NCBI GenBank assembly: GCA_002309055.1
Contig: DBWO01000031.1
Location: forward strand, 1-22,006
Direction: 5' to 3'
DNA from: Ruminococcaceae bacterium UBA1236
Lineage (GTDB): Bacteria; Bacillota; Clostridia; Oscillospirales; Acutalibacteraceae
Length of the DNA stretch: 22,006 bases
This document shows, in pieces, positions 1-7,015 of this stretch. A program made the position numbers and the translations under genes. Positions within the stretch are counted from its first letter, which is position 1. Every line of letters begins with the position of its first letter. The notes under the pieces were generated by a model, which had not been told where the DNA came from, ran no database searches, and saw nothing but the letters and a program-made list of their open reading frames with translations.

Positions 1-1556
1 AGGCGGGTGATGAAATCATCCGCGCCCGCGAGTTTCGCGGCCTCTATGCACTCCTCGTCCGTCGCTTCAAGGCGGCCGTAGCGGATATTCTCCATAACGG
101 TGCCGGTAAACAGGTTTGTATCCTGCAGCACGAGGCCGAGCGAGCGGCGAAGGTCGCTCTTTTTAATCTTGTTGACGTTTATTCCGTCATAGCGGATTTT
201 GCCGTCCGCGATATCGTAAAACCTGTTGATGAGGTTGGTGATTGTGGTTTTACCCGCGCCGGTAGCGCCGACAAAGGCGACCTTCTGGCCGGGCTCCGCG
301 AATACGGATACTCCGTGGAGCACCTCTTTGCCCTCAACATATGAGAAGTCAACATCAGTCATTCTCACATCGCCCTTAAGTTCGGTGTAGGTGACGGTGC
401 CGTCGTGGTGCGGATGCTTCCACGCCCACTTGCCCGTGCGCTCCCTGCTCTCGGTAATGTTGCCTTCCTCATCGATAACGGCATTCACGAGGGTTACATA
501 TCCGTCGTCGGATTCGGGCTCATTGTCAATCATCTCAAATATTCTCTGCGCGCCAGCCATACCCATAACAACAACGTTTATCTGCTGTGAAACCTGGTTC
601 ACGTTGCCGGTAAACTGCTTTGTCATATTGAGGAAGGGCACGAGCACGCTCACGCCGAACGCCATGCCGGAGAGGCTGAGGTTTTTAACGCCCGCCAGCA
701 TAAGCACACCGCCTACGGTTGCAACCGTGACGTAAAGCAGGTTGCCCACATTCATAATTATGGGAGCGAGCAGGTTTGCGTATGCGTGCGCCTTGAAGCT
801 GTCGCCGAAGAGATTGCCGTTTACCTTGTCAAAATCCTTTTCGGCCTGTCTCTCGTGATTGAATACTTTTATAACCTTCTGGCCGTTCATCATTTCCTGA
901 ACAAAGCCCTCGGTAATCGCGATTGACTTCTGCTGCTTGACGAAATATTTCGCCGAGCCGCCGCCGACCTTTCCGGAAACAAACAGCATAAGGACGACGC
1001 CTGCGAAGACAATGAGCATAAGCCACACGCAGTAGTACATCATAATAAATGTGACCGCCGTGACGATAATGCACGCCTGAAGGGTGGCGGGCAGCGCCTG
1101 TGAAACAAGCTGGCGGATGGCGTCAATGTCGTTTGTGTAGTAGCTCATAATATCGCCGTGCTTGTTCCTGTCAAAGAAAGAGATGGGCAGATCCTGCATC
1201 TTTTCAAACATCTCAACTCTGAGTTTTTTGAGGAAGCCCTGGGTCATGTACGCCATAAGCTGTGTATAGAGGGTCGTGGTCGCTATGGAGAGAAGATACA
1301 TGCCCACAAGAAGCACAAGGTTACGCACGATAAGGGGCCTCGCGCCCTCCCAGTTGCCGGAGAGGAAGCGCTCCTCAATTATGGCGGTTATCCTTTGGAC
1401 AAATACCGCGGGAAGCGCCGCCGCTATCGCCGAGAAGCAGATGCACACAGCGGTGAGGGGCATGAGCACGGGGTAATATCCCCTGAGGGTGCGAAGTACT
1501 CTTGCCACAACGGGGAAATTCATGCGGGGTTTTCCGCCGGGCTGACCTTTACTCAT
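1..1556 (-). CDS. ABC exporter half-transporter, second subunit (3' end cut by window edge)
   Basis: This open frame reads from ATG at 1556 leftwards past base 1 without a stop, so about 518 residues are present and the C-terminus is missing. The N-terminal half is a six-helix ABC exporter membrane domain. The nucleotide-binding domain follows, with Walker A GATGAGKTT near residues 430-438 (bases 243-269) and a Q-loop, VLQDTNLF, near residue 477. The signature, Walker B and H-loop lie off the window. An insert of about 30 residues, rich in Glu, Lys, Trp and His, sits between the membrane and ATPase domains. The start overlaps the last 8 bases of the upstream gene (ATGAGTAA) and follows a strong AGGGGGTGAGG ribosome site, so the two genes are translationally coupled. 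Known family: heterodimeric exporters such as TM287/288, LmrCD and YheHI. The exported substrate cannot be told. Confidence 0.93.
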   Translation of the reverse strand, partial: MSKGQPGGKPRMNFPVVARVLRTLRGYYPVLMPLTAVCICFSAIAAALPAVFVQRITAIIEERFLSGNWEGARPLIVRNLVLLVGMYLLSIATTTLYTQLMAYMTQGFLKKLRVEMFEKMQDLPISFFDRNKHGDIMSYYTNDIDAIRQLVSQALPATLQACIIVTAVTFIMMYYCVWLMLIVFAGVVLMLFVSGKVGGGSAKYFVKQQKSIAITEGFVQEMMNGQKVIKVFNHERQAEKDFDKVNGNLFGDSFKAHAYANLLAPIIMNVGNLLYVTVATVGGVLMLAGVKNLSLSGMAFGVSVLVPFLNMTKQFTGNVNQVSQQINVVVMGMAGAQRIFEMIDNEPESDDGYVTLVNAVIDEEGNITESRERTGKWAWKHPHHDGTVTYTELKGDVRMTDVDFSYVEGKEVLHGVSVFAEPGQKVAFVGATGAGKTTITNLINRFYDIADGKIRYDGINVNKIKKSDLRRSLGLVLQDTNLFTGTVMENIRYGRLEATDEECIEAAKLAGADDFITR

Positions 1557-3315
1557 TATCCTCACCCCCTTTGCTCTGCTGTTCATATACTTCGCGGTAG
1601 ATAGAGCAGGTTTTGAGAAGCTCGTCGTGAGTGCCCGTCGCAGCGATTGAGCCGTTATCCATAACGATAATCATATCGGCCTCCTGCACGGAGGAAATGC
1701 GCTGGGCAATAATGATTTTTGTGGTTTCGGGCATATAGTTTTTAAGCTCGCGCCTGATAAGGGCGTCCGTCCCGGTGTCAACCGCGGAGGTTGAGTCGTC
1801 AAGGATGAGCACCTTAGGCTTTTTGAGCAGAGCCCTCGCGATGCAAAGGCGCTGTTTCTGGCCGCCCGAAACGTTTGTGCCGCCCTGCTCAATGCGGGTG
1901 TCATAGCCGTCGGGGAAGCTCATTATGAAGTCGTGCGCCTGCGCGGCCTTGCACGCCCCGGTTATTTCGTCATCGGTTGCTTCGGGATTGCCCCAGAGCA
2001 GGTTTTCTTTTATCGTGCCGGAGAAAATAACATTTTTCTGAAGAACCATGGCGACAGAATCTCTGAGCGTTACGAGGTCGTAATCCTTAACGTTTACTCC
2101 GCCCACGCAGACCTCGCCCTCTGTGGCGTCATAGAGGCGCGGGATAAGCTGAACAAGAGTCGTTTTGCCGGTGCCCGTGCCGCCGATTATGCCGGCGACA
2201 GTGCCCGACGGGATGTGAAGGTCCGTGTGTTCAAGCGCGTTTTTCTTGGCGCCTTCGGAATATTTGAACGAAACGCCGCAGAAATCAATAGCGCCGTTCT
2301 TAACTTCCATAACGGGAGATTCGGGGTTTGTGAGATCCGGCACCTCGCGGAGAACTTCATTGATTCTCTTTATCGACTCAACGCTTATCGTGCCGAAAAC
2401 AAACACCATTGAAAGCAGCAGGAGCGACATAAGAATCTGGAAGCCGTAGGTGAGCATCGCGGACATCTGGCCTACGTCAATTGTGGCGCCCCTGTTTGAA
2501 ATAATCAGCTTTGAGCCGACATAGAGCACAAACACGAGGTTGAAGTTGACGCAAATCTGCATTATGGGCATATTGAAAGCCACAACGCGCTCTGCAAAAG
2601 TGAAATCCTTGCGGATGCTTTCGGATGCCTTGCCGAATTTTTCTTTTTCGTAGTTCTCTCTCGCGAAGCTCTTGACAACGCGCATTGCCCTCACGTTTTC
2701 CTCAACGGATTCGTTGAGCTTGTCATACTTCTTGAAAACGCGCCTGAATGCGGGCAGGGCAAATATGCCGATTGTGATGAGGCCGACCGCGAGCACGGGA
2801 ATGATGACAAGGAAGGATGAGGCGAGCGAGCCGCCCATTCTGTAAGCCATAACGGCGGAAAAAACTATCATCAGGGGCGACCTTACCGCCATACGGATGG
2901 TAACCATATACGCCATCTGCACGTTGGTAACGTCGGTTGTGAGCCTTGTCACGAGGGATGACACGGAGAATTTATCTGTATTGGAGAAGGAAAAATCCTG
3001 GATTTTATAATAAATATCGTGGCGCAGGTTTTTGGCAAAACCGGCCGACGCCTTTGAGCAACAGTAGCCCGCGAGAGCGCCGCATATGAGTGAAACTGCC
3101 GCCATGAGCACAAGCGTGAGACCTGCTGTGATAATCTCGCGCATTCCGCCTGCCGCCGCGCTTTCGCCCGCGAGTTCAATAGCCTTGACCCTGTTTACGA
3201 GGTCTGCCGTGACTGTGGGTATGCGGGTTTCAATCAGCGCTTCCGCAAAAATAAACAGCAGGGTCAGAAAAGAGGGAAGCTTGTACTCGCGCACACATTT
3301 TAAGATTGCTTTCAT
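1549..3315 (-). CDS. ABC exporter half-transporter with degenerate ATPase site
   Basis: This is a 588-residue type-IV ABC exporter subunit: a transmembrane domain at about residues 15-310 and an ATPase domain at about 335-580. Visible motifs are Walker A GGTGTGKTT (378-386), Q-loop VLQKN (around 426), signature VSGGQ (482-486) and Walker B VLILDD (502-507). The catalytic Glu after Walker B is Asp (D507) and the switch His is Gln (Q538, in IIAQR). This is the known pattern of the degenerate-site subunit in heterodimeric exporters such as TM287. The partner gene immediately downstream should supply the normal catalytic residues. The start at 3315 has AAAGGA upstream and a sigma-A-like promoter at 3355-3383. 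Drug, lipid or peptide export at the cytoplasmic membrane is inferred; the substrate is unknown. Confidence 0.95.
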   Translation of the reverse strand: MKAILKCVREYKLPSFLTLLFIFAEALIETRIPTVTADLVNRVKAIELAGESAAAGGMREIITAGLTLVLMAAVSLICGALAGYCCSKASAGFAKNLRHDIYYKIQDFSFSNTDKFSVSSLVTRLTTDVTNVQMAYMVTIRMAVRSPLMIVFSAVMAYRMGGSLASSFLVIIPVLAVGLITIGIFALPAFRRVFKKYDKLNESVEENVRAMRVVKSFARENYEKEKFGKASESIRKDFTFAERVVAFNMPIMQICVNFNLVFVLYVGSKLIISNRGATIDVGQMSAMLTYGFQILMSLLLLSMVFVFGTISVESIKRINEVLREVPDLTNPESPVMEVKNGAIDFCGVSFKYSEGAKKNALEHTDLHIPSGTVAGIIGGTGTGKTTLVQLIPRLYDATEGEVCVGGVNVKDYDLVTLRDSVAMVLQKNVIFSGTIKENLLWGNPEATDDEITGACKAAQAHDFIMSFPDGYDTRIEQGGTNVSGGQKQRLCIARALLKKPKVLILDDSTSAVDTGTDALIRRELKNYMPETTKIIIAQRISSVQEADMIIVMDNGSIAATGTHDELLKTCSIYREVYEQQSKGGEDNE

Positions 3316-3354
3316 CCTGTCACCGTCCTTTCCGTTAAAAGTACATTACTCTAT

Positions 3355-3383
3355 ATTATAGTAAATTTTTTTAGTTTAATCAA
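3355..3383 (-). promoter_or_regulatory. Sigma-A-type promoter for the ABC exporter operon
   Basis: On the minus strand TTGATT (3378-3383) is followed after exactly 17 bases by TATAAT (3355-3360), about 40 bases before the exporter start. An imperfect inverted repeat, TTACT-N9-AGTAA (3346-3364), covers the -10 box and could be a repressor site. The regulator is not in the window. Confidence 0.75.
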
Positions 3384-3412
3384 TAGAGAAAAGTGTTAAA
3401 TCGTTATTCCTC

Positions 3413-3441
3413 TTGATTTTTTTCGGCGGAGAGTGTATTAT
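3413..3441 (+). promoter_or_regulatory. Sigma-A-type promoter for the phosphoesterase gene
   Basis: TTGATT (3413-3418), a 17-base spacer and TATTAT (3436-3441) precede a GGAGAG ribosome site (3460-3465) and the ATG at 3471. It diverges from the exporter promoter; the two -35 boxes are about 30 bases apart. Confidence 0.65.
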
Positions 3442-3470
3442 AGCACCATCAATATTATCGGAGAGAAAAT

Positions 3471-4160
3471 ATGGTTTACGTGACAGGCGATATGCACGGG
3501 GATATCAAAAGATTCAGTGACCCCGCGCTCAAAAAACTGAAAAAAGGGGATATTCTCATCGTCTGCGGCGATTTCGGTTTCATCTGGGACGGCAGCCGCA
3601 AAGAGGCGGCGAATATAAGAAGACTGCAGAAGAAAAAATATGACATCTGCTTCATCGACGGCACTCACGAGAATTTTGATGCCCTGCAGGCTCTGCCCGT
3701 GACCATCTGGGAGGGCGGCAAGGTCCACGAAATAGCCCCGAATATCCGCCACCTTATGAGGGGGCAGATTTTCAAGATAGACAATATGACCTATTTCACG
3801 ATGGGCGGAGGCGAAAGCCCCGACATAGACATTCGTTTTGAGACAAACTCCTGGTCAAAGGACGAATTTCCCTCGCGCGATGAGATGATTGAGGGCGCGA
3901 ACAACCTTGAGGCGCTCAACTGCAAGGTGGATTTCATTCTCACCCACGAGCCGCCCGTTAAAGTGAAATCATTCCTCAAGCTCAAGGACGGCGAGCAGAC
4001 AGCGGTCAACGGCCTTAACTCCTATTTTGAGGAGCTCGCGGGCGTTTGCACTTACAGGCGCTGGTTTTTCGGCTCGCTCCACCTTGACAAATACGTTTCA
4101 TCATCACTTGTTTCGGTTTATAAGAATATAATTGCCGCCGTAACGGGCGAAATTGCGTAA
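3471..4160 (+). CDS. Calcineurin-like metallophosphoesterase, small cytoplasmic type
   Basis: This is a 229-residue protein without signal peptide or membrane segment. Family motifs appear in order: GDMHGD (6-11, metal ligands D7 and H9), GDFGFIWDG (33-41), GTHENFD (64-70), THEPP (158-162) and GSLHLDK (201-207). These place it in the calcineurin-like phosphoesterase fold, which uses two metals to hydrolyse phosphomono- or diesters. Two normally conserved positions differ: the Asn of GNHE is Thr65, and the first His of the closing GHxH motif is Ser202. Activity may therefore be changed or reduced; that is an inference. The start is set by GGAGAG five bases upstream. The gene ends 14 bases before the DUF4430 lipoprotein gene, so they probably share a transcript. 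The substrate cannot be assigned. Confidence 0.88.
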   Translation: MVYVTGDMHGDIKRFSDPALKKLKKGDILIVCGDFGFIWDGSRKEAANIRRLQKKKYDICFIDGTHENFDALQALPVTIWEGGKVHEIAPNIRHLMRGQIFKIDNMTYFTMGGGESPDIDIRFETNSWSKDEFPSRDEMIEGANNLEALNCKVDFILTHEPPVKVKSFLKLKDGEQTAVNGLNSYFEELAGVCTYRRWFFGSLHLDKYVSSSLVSVYKNIIAAVTGEIA

Positions 4161-4174
4161 AGCGGGTAAATGCT

Positions 4175-5236
4175 ATGAAATTCAAAAAATATTTATGTCT
4201 GCTCCTTGTGTTTCTTTTTGCTTTCGGCATTGCCGCCTGCGGCAAGGAGACGGGAAACGAAGAAAGCGAAACGGAATACGCCCGGGATGAGTTAATCGAT
4301 TATGAGGGCGGCGAAACCTACGCCGACGGGTACTCCGGTGAAAATACCGACGAATACTCGGACACCGATTATTACGAATACTATGGTGAAACCTCTGAGA
4401 GCCTGACCGACGGCATCGACACCGGCTATGTGTGGAATGAGGGCGACGACGAGACCTATGCCACTACCACCGTACAGCTGACCGCCCCGCTCTCGACCAC
4501 AAAATTCGATTTGTCCGCGCTTGTTTCCACCACCAAAAAAGGCGGCGCAAAGGCAAAGACCACAACCGCCGCTCAGGGCGAAACGGAAAAAACAACCAAA
4601 GCACCGGGCAAGAGCACAACGAAGGCCGCCGCAACAAAGGCGCAGGAAGACACGGCGACCACCTCGGCAAAATCAAACGAGGAAAACACAACAACCACAA
4701 GAAACAACCAGCGCTCAACGAGGGCCACAAGGGCCACGACCTCAACGGTCACGGTGCCTTCAACCCTGAGGGGCTCAACCGGCACGGGCGAGGTTGTGCT
4801 TACAAAGCCCACTCAGAAAACCACAACTAAGCCTGCAACAACCGCTGCCACAACCACTACGACCACCACCACCGAAAAGGCGAAAACGGTGCACGTTTTA
4901 ATCAACGTGCAGAACGCCGTTAAATACGGTAAGGCAAATCTGCCGAAAAATGGCATCCTTCTCGACACCGAGATTGAAATCAAAGACGGCGAAACTGCCC
5001 GCGACGTGCTCGACAGAGTCGCGCCTGCGGCAGGCATCGAGGTAAAAGGAAGGAGCGATTATGTAAAGAGCATAGGCGGTCTCGCGGAAAAGGACTGCGG
5101 CTCAAACAGCGGCTGGCTGTACAGCGTTAACGGCGAATTCCCCAATGTCGCGGCGAATAAGTATGAGCTTAAGCCGGGCGACGAAATGGTGTGGATATAT
5201 ACCGTTAAGCCGGGTGACACAGGATATAAAGGATAA
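4175..5236 (+). CDS. Thr-rich surface lipoprotein with C-terminal DUF4430 domain
   Basis: This is a 353-residue exported lipoprotein. The signal MKFKKYLCLL... ends in lipobox GIAAC, with Cys22 as the lipidation site. Residues 30-95 are rich in Glu, Asp, Tyr and Gly. Residues 95-237 are a low-complexity Thr/Lys/Ala stalk including eight consecutive Thr (226-233, written with mixed codons). The C-terminal globular part (about 238-345) has the DUF4430 look: an ISOLATED beta-rich domain with NGILLDTEIEIKDGETARDVL and GWLYSVNGEFPN, related to the C-terminal domain of transcobalamin. Cobalamin or another ligand could be bound, but nothing nearby concerns B12, so this stays open. The start has only a weak GCGGGT ribosome site; coupling to the upstream gene 14 bases away may help translation. 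A strong hairpin follows at 5252-5277. Confidence 0.9.
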   Translation: MKFKKYLCLLLVFLFAFGIAACGKETGNEESETEYARDELIDYEGGETYADGYSGENTDEYSDTDYYEYYGETSESLTDGIDTGYVWNEGDDETYATTTVQLTAPLSTTKFDLSALVSTTKKGGAKAKTTTAAQGETEKTTKAPGKSTTKAAATKAQEDTATTSAKSNEENTTTTRNNQRSTRATRATTSTVTVPSTLRGSTGTGEVVLTKPTQKTTTKPATTAATTTTTTTTEKAKTVHVLINVQNAVKYGKANLPKNGILLDTEIEIKDGETARDVLDRVAPAAGIEVKGRSDYVKSIGGLAEKDCGSNSGWLYSVNGEFPNVAANKYELKPGDEMVWIYTVKPGDTGYKG

Positions 5237-5251
5237 AAAATATAACAAAAG

Positions 5252-5281
5252 CTCCCGCAGGATTGTTCCTGCGGGAGTTTT
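5252..5281. terminator. Bidirectional rho-independent terminator between convergent genes
   Basis: A perfect 10-bp stem, CTCCCGCAGG (5252-5261) with CCTGCGGGAG (5268-5277), has a 6-base loop. It is followed by TTTT on the plus strand, and by CTTTTGTTATATTTTTT reading on the minus strand. It ends the DUF4430 gene and probably also the minus-strand phosphoesterase operon. Confidence 0.88.
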
Positions 5282-5298
5282 GCTGTTAATGATTTGCT

Positions 5299-5377
5299 TT
5301 ATTCTCCGTATCTGAAAGGAAAGATGCGGCCGAAAAACCGGGGAACAAAGAACGAATCGACCCGATAATCTTCACTC
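5299..5377 (-). other. Possible displaced C-terminal coding tail of the secreted phosphoesterase
   Basis: Just past the TAA at 5378, the +1 frame on the minus strand stays open through KSEDYRVDSFFVPRFFGR to a TAA at 5299-5301, about 20 bases before the terminator stem. In the same frame the codons before the annotated stop read TPALRRI, which would join smoothly after the PDRD of the upstream frame. The composition (Phe/Arg-rich with a Gly-Glu end) and the stop-to-terminator spacing suggest former or actual coding sequence. A one-base sequencing error, a real mutation or chance are all possible. Confidence 0.4.
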
Positions 5378-6952
5378 TTAATTCGCCGCAAGGCAGGCGT
5401 CTCTGTCCGGGCAGGAGAAATCAACGAGGAAACGGTTGAGCAGCGGGTTAAGCACCGCGGCGGCAACCTTGTATGAATCCTCTTTGCCGAATTTCACGGC
5501 GGTGAAGACAGGGCTCAAAGTGTCGGTTTCAACGCCGAGCTGCGTGAGAATCGAGGCAAGCAGAGTAATGCCCGTTCTGCCTGTTTTGGTGAACACATAC
5601 TCAAGCCCCGTATTAAGGCATTTTGTGAAAAGCTCCGCCTCGGGGTTTTCGGGCGCGGGCAGGTTTTCGTTGCCGTAATAGTGCGCCGCGACAAGCGCGC
5701 TCGCAAGCTCAAGCAGAGAGCCGTATTTGGTCTCCGGGAGATTTACTCCCTTCAGAGCGGCAAGCGCCTGCATGCTTTTTTTGCCGCCTTCGCTCTCATA
5801 AATCGGCATTTCGAGCGCTTCGTCTATCGCGCCGAAGAGGGCGTCAATTTCATCTGCCGCAGGCCCTTTTGTCACTTTCAGCTTATTCTTTATGAATTCG
5901 GGGGAAACATAATGAAGAATTTTCTTCTCGATTGAATATCTGAAAATGCCGTAGGCAAAGCCGTTATAGTCCTTTTTGAGCATTGAAATCTGCGCTTTTG
6001 TGTAGCCGGGCACAAGAGCGGAGATGTTGCACTTGTCAATTGAGCGCATCTTTATATCCGCACCCTGCCTGTCCATTGTGACCATTCTGTATTCGATGGG
6101 ATAGGATGAGAGGGCTGTGGTGAGCACGTCATAAACGGTTTTGCCGTTAAGGCCTTTGTAGCTCGCTATGTCGTTGCCGTGCTCGTGGCCCGTGAACACA
6201 TATTCAATGCCCCATGTGCAGAACATTTCGGCTATGAGCTCCGAGTTTCTGAGCATAAAGTCCTTCATAAGCACTTTACCGAGGGGCAGATGCTCAAGCA
6301 GAGGGTGATGCATCATATATATAATGCGCTTTCCGTCCTTCGCCGCGGCTTCAGTCTGCGCCTTTACCCATCTCAGAAGGCGGGCGTCAACGCCGTCGCC
6401 GTCCTCGCCGGGATTATTTGAATCGACCGCGATAAGGCGGTAATCATTCTTCAAATCCGCGGTGTATGAGGCGGTTTTGCTGTCGGAAACAATTGCCTCG
6501 TCATAGCCTAATGAGGCGTAAATCTCTTTGAAATCTGCCGGCTCGGAGTTAAAGTAATCGTGATTTCCGGGCACAACGTAAACGGGGATACCTGTCTTTT
6601 TCTCGAAGCGGGCGAGAAGGTCCGCTGTGTATTCGTGCTGCTCTCTTGTGCCGTTTCTCGTCAGGTCTCCGGCTACAAGCACAAAGTCAACGCCCTCGCG
6701 CGCGGAATTATTCAGAAACGTTTTCGCGAGAGTCGATGCCTGGTCGTAAATGTTGCCCGAGCCGCCGGCATTGAAATAAAGCTCGCTTTCGGGATAGCTC
6801 ACCTCGAGCTCGGTGCGGTTGTTTTCAATGTGCAGGTCGGTGCTCAGGGCAAATTTAACCTTGCCGCTTTCAGCGTAGGCGACAACCCCGCATGAAAGCA
6901 TACCCGCGAGCAGGGCAATAGTCATTACGATGCTGAGAATCTTCTTTTTCAT
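5378..6952 (-). CDS. Secreted calcineurin-like metallophosphoesterase
   Basis: This is a 524-residue protein with a classical signal peptide (MKKKILSIV..., likely cleavage after AYA, residue 27). The full metallophosphoesterase set is present: STDLHI (D39, H41), GDLTRNG (D96), GNHDYF (N130, H131), MMHHPLLEH (H215/H216) and TGHEHGND (H256, H258). It should be a catalytically competent two-metal phosphohydrolase outside the membrane; the substrate is unknown. Residues about 330-524 form a helical C-terminal region not tied to a known domain. The start at 6952 has AAGGAG eight bases upstream. It lies 63 bases after the beta-propeller lipoprotein gene, with a hairpin (6972-6997) between, so co-transcription is likely. 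The last residues look abrupt: a plausible further tail lies in the +1 frame (5299-5377). Confidence 0.92.
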   Translation of the reverse strand: MKKKILSIVMTIALLAGMLSCGVVAYAESGKVKFALSTDLHIENNRTELEVSYPESELYFNAGGSGNIYDQASTLAKTFLNNSAREGVDFVLVAGDLTRNGTREQHEYTADLLARFEKKTGIPVYVVPGNHDYFNSEPADFKEIYASLGYDEAIVSDSKTASYTADLKNDYRLIAVDSNNPGEDGDGVDARLLRWVKAQTEAAAKDGKRIIYMMHHPLLEHLPLGKVLMKDFMLRNSELIAEMFCTWGIEYVFTGHEHGNDIASYKGLNGKTVYDVLTTALSSYPIEYRMVTMDRQGADIKMRSIDKCNISALVPGYTKAQISMLKKDYNGFAYGIFRYSIEKKILHYVSPEFIKNKLKVTKGPAADEIDALFGAIDEALEMPIYESEGGKKSMQALAALKGVNLPETKYGSLLELASALVAAHYYGNENLPAPENPEAELFTKCLNTGLEYVFTKTGRTGITLLASILTQLGVETDTLSPVFTAVKFGKEDSYKVAAAVLNPLLNRFLVDFSCPDRDACLAAN

Positions 6953-6971
6953 TTTCTTCTCCTTATTTTTA

Positions 6972-6997
6972 CGCCCTCCCTTTTGACGGGGAGGGCG
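6972..6997 (-). promoter_or_regulatory. Intercistronic hairpin
   Basis: A perfect 9-bp stem, CGCCCTCCC (6972-6980) with GGGAGGGCG (6989-6997), has an 8-base loop. No U-run follows on either strand, so it is not a classical terminator. It sits after the stop of the beta-propeller gene and only 19 bases before the next ATG. Transcript-end stabilisation or partial attenuation are the likely roles, by inference. Confidence 0.6.
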
Positions 6998-7015
6998 GAA
7001 TATTGCATGAATGTG

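Noticed and set aside
829..1604. Several open frames of 60-150 residues on both strands
   Set aside because: They overlap the partial ABC exporter gene, whose motifs and coupled start are clear.
4855..4875. ACC triplet run as a microsatellite
   Set aside because: It codes in frame for Thr with mixed codons and is short, so it is not a clear slippage tract.
4464..5037. Open frames inside the Thr-rich region
   Set aside because: They arise from the repetitive ACC/ACA codons in other frames (Pro/Arg/Gln-rich or Val-rich products) and have no start signals.
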